Shown: positions 63,297 through 64,000 of the stretch, piece after piece | Position numbering within the stretch: the first letter of the stretch is position 1 | How the letters are laid out: each line of letters starts with the position of its first letter | Source of the DNA: Ancylobacter vacuolatus | GTDB lineage: Bacteria > Pseudomonadota > Alphaproteobacteria > Rhizobiales > Xanthobacteraceae | Assembly (NCBI RefSeq): GCF_030813595.1 | Contig: NZ_JAUSUH010000005.1 | Coordinates: 248,001 to 312,000, forward strand | Length of the DNA stretch: 64,000 bases | Direction: 5' to 3' | Made by a program: the position numbers and the translations under genes | Notes under the pieces: model-generated | What the model saw: only the letters and a program-made list of their open reading frames with translations | Database searches by the model: none | Told to the model about the DNA's origin: nothing

Positions 63297-64000
63297 TCAA
63301 AGGTCCGGTGAAAGCGGCATGTCGATCGAGCCGTCGATGAACTTGGTCGGGCCGGCGGCGGTCGGGTTGATGTCGAAGTCGAAGATCTCGGTCGGCAGCC
63401 ACAGCGTGGCGCAGGCGTTCGGGATGTCGACCACGCCCGAGATATGGCCCTGCACCGGCGCGGTGCCGAGGATCGAATAGGCCTGGGCGCCGGAATAGCC
63501 GAACTTCTTCAGGTACTCGATGGCGTTGAGGCAGGCCTGGCGATAGGCGATGTGCACGTCGAGATAGTGCTGGCCGCCATATTCATCGACCGAGATGCCC
63601 TCGAAGATCAGGTAGTCCTTATAGTTCGGCGTCACCGGCGAGGGCTTGAAGATCGGGTTCTTGATCCCGTACTTGGCCATGCCGCCCTTCAGCACCTCGA
63701 CCTTGAGGTGCACCCAGCCGGCCATTTCGATGGCGCCGCAGAAGGTGATCTCGCCGTCGCCCTGGCTGAAATGCAGGTCGCCCATGGAGAGGCCGCCGCC
63801 TTCGACATAGACCGGGAAATAGATCTTGGAGCCGCGCGACAGGTCCTTGATGTCGCAATTGCCGCCATGTTCGCGCGGGGGAACGGTGCGCGCGCCGGTG
63901 GCGGCGGCGGCGGCCCGCGCGTCGCCGGTCAGCCGGCCCATATGGGCGGTGGCGGCGAAGGGCGGGACGGCGAGGGCAGGAACGCGGGTCGGGTTGGTGT
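63297..64000 (-). CDS. fmdA: Acetamidase/formamidase, C-terminal part (5' end beyond window)
   Basis: At least 234 residues of a FmdA_AmdA amidohydrolase that releases ammonia from formamide or acetamide. Recognisable stretches are GNCDIKDLSRGSKIYFPVYV, GGLSMGDLHFSQGDGEITFC, GAIEMAGWVHLKVEVLKGG, GQHYLDVHIAYRQACLNAIEYL and ILGTAPVQGHISGVVDIPN. The frame stays open to 64000, so roughly 170 N-terminal residues are missing. fmdB lies downstream. Confidence 0.95.
   Translation of the reverse strand, partial: TNPTRVPALAVPPFAATAHMGRLTGDARAAAAATGARTVPPREHGGNCDIKDLSRGSKIYFPVYVEGGGLSMGDLHFSQGDGEITFCGAIEMAGWVHLKVEVLKGGMAKYGIKNPIFKPSPVTPNYKDYLIFEGISVDEYGGQHYLDVHIAYRQACLNAIEYLKKFGYSGAQAYSILGTAPVQGHISGVVDIPNACATLWLPTEIFDFDINPTAAGPTKFIDGSIDMPLSPDL

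Overview
The window is GC-rich, densely packed chromosomal DNA from an alphaproteobacterium. The petABC (fbc) operon with a three-gene cytochrome bc1 complex, the orders rplY-pth-ychF, uvrC-pgsA-moaD-moaE and MarR-OmpR-kinase, the paired 31-kDa-type outer-membrane barrels and the typical intergenic palindromes all point to Hyphomicrobiales (Rhizobiales). A Xanthobacteraceae-like (Ancylobacter/Starkeya/Xanthobacter) origin is my guess from general knowledge, not from a search. I found no rRNA, tRNA, CRISPR array, insertion sequence or prophage. Most of the window is core housekeeping DNA with a few accessory islands.

Region 1-9,600 is the most distinctive part. A LytS-type sensor kinase (running off the left edge) is divergent from a type I secretion ABC transporter and its membrane-fusion protein. 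These are followed by a 1,705-residue exoprotein made of Calx-beta modules, two cellulose-binding (CBM2) modules and a GH5 glycanase. The GH5 domain appears to be inserted inside one Calx-beta fold. The transporter gene and the exoprotein gene carry nearly the same promoter element: direct repeats offset by 21 bp, at the same distance from a second shared box. This suggests one regulon controlled by the LytS/LytTR-type system.

Region 9,600-35,400 holds hemF, a VIT-family transporter, an ABC exporter, trmL, petABC, two MaoC-fold genes, ychF-pth-rplY, prs, a degenerate M24 protein, pgeF-midA-lgt, ubiK, a YbjN gene, proC, a TetR regulator, csaA and a MarR/OmpR/EnvZ-like signalling operon divergent from ilvE. 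Region 35,400-46,600 has intergenic repeats, moaED-pgsA-uvrC, a DMT permease, an SDR, two outer-membrane barrels, a GST, a cold-shock protein and a small operon of exported protein, RNase T2 and RlmJ.

Region 46,600-49,700 is a probable catabolic unit: a biuretase-like cysteine hydrolase, an NCS2 permease and a cupin, with a perfect 9-bp palindromic operator in front. Region 49,800-64,000 contains uvrB, a DUF805 protein, a Tim44-domain protein, an unannotated 57-aa gene with a strong ribosome-binding site, ppc, a PaiB-like protein, a BKACE-family enzyme, a YaiI-family gene preceded by a putative leader-peptide/attenuator module, a periplasmic gamma-glutamyltransferase, and fmdB next to an acetamidase/formamidase that runs off the right edge.
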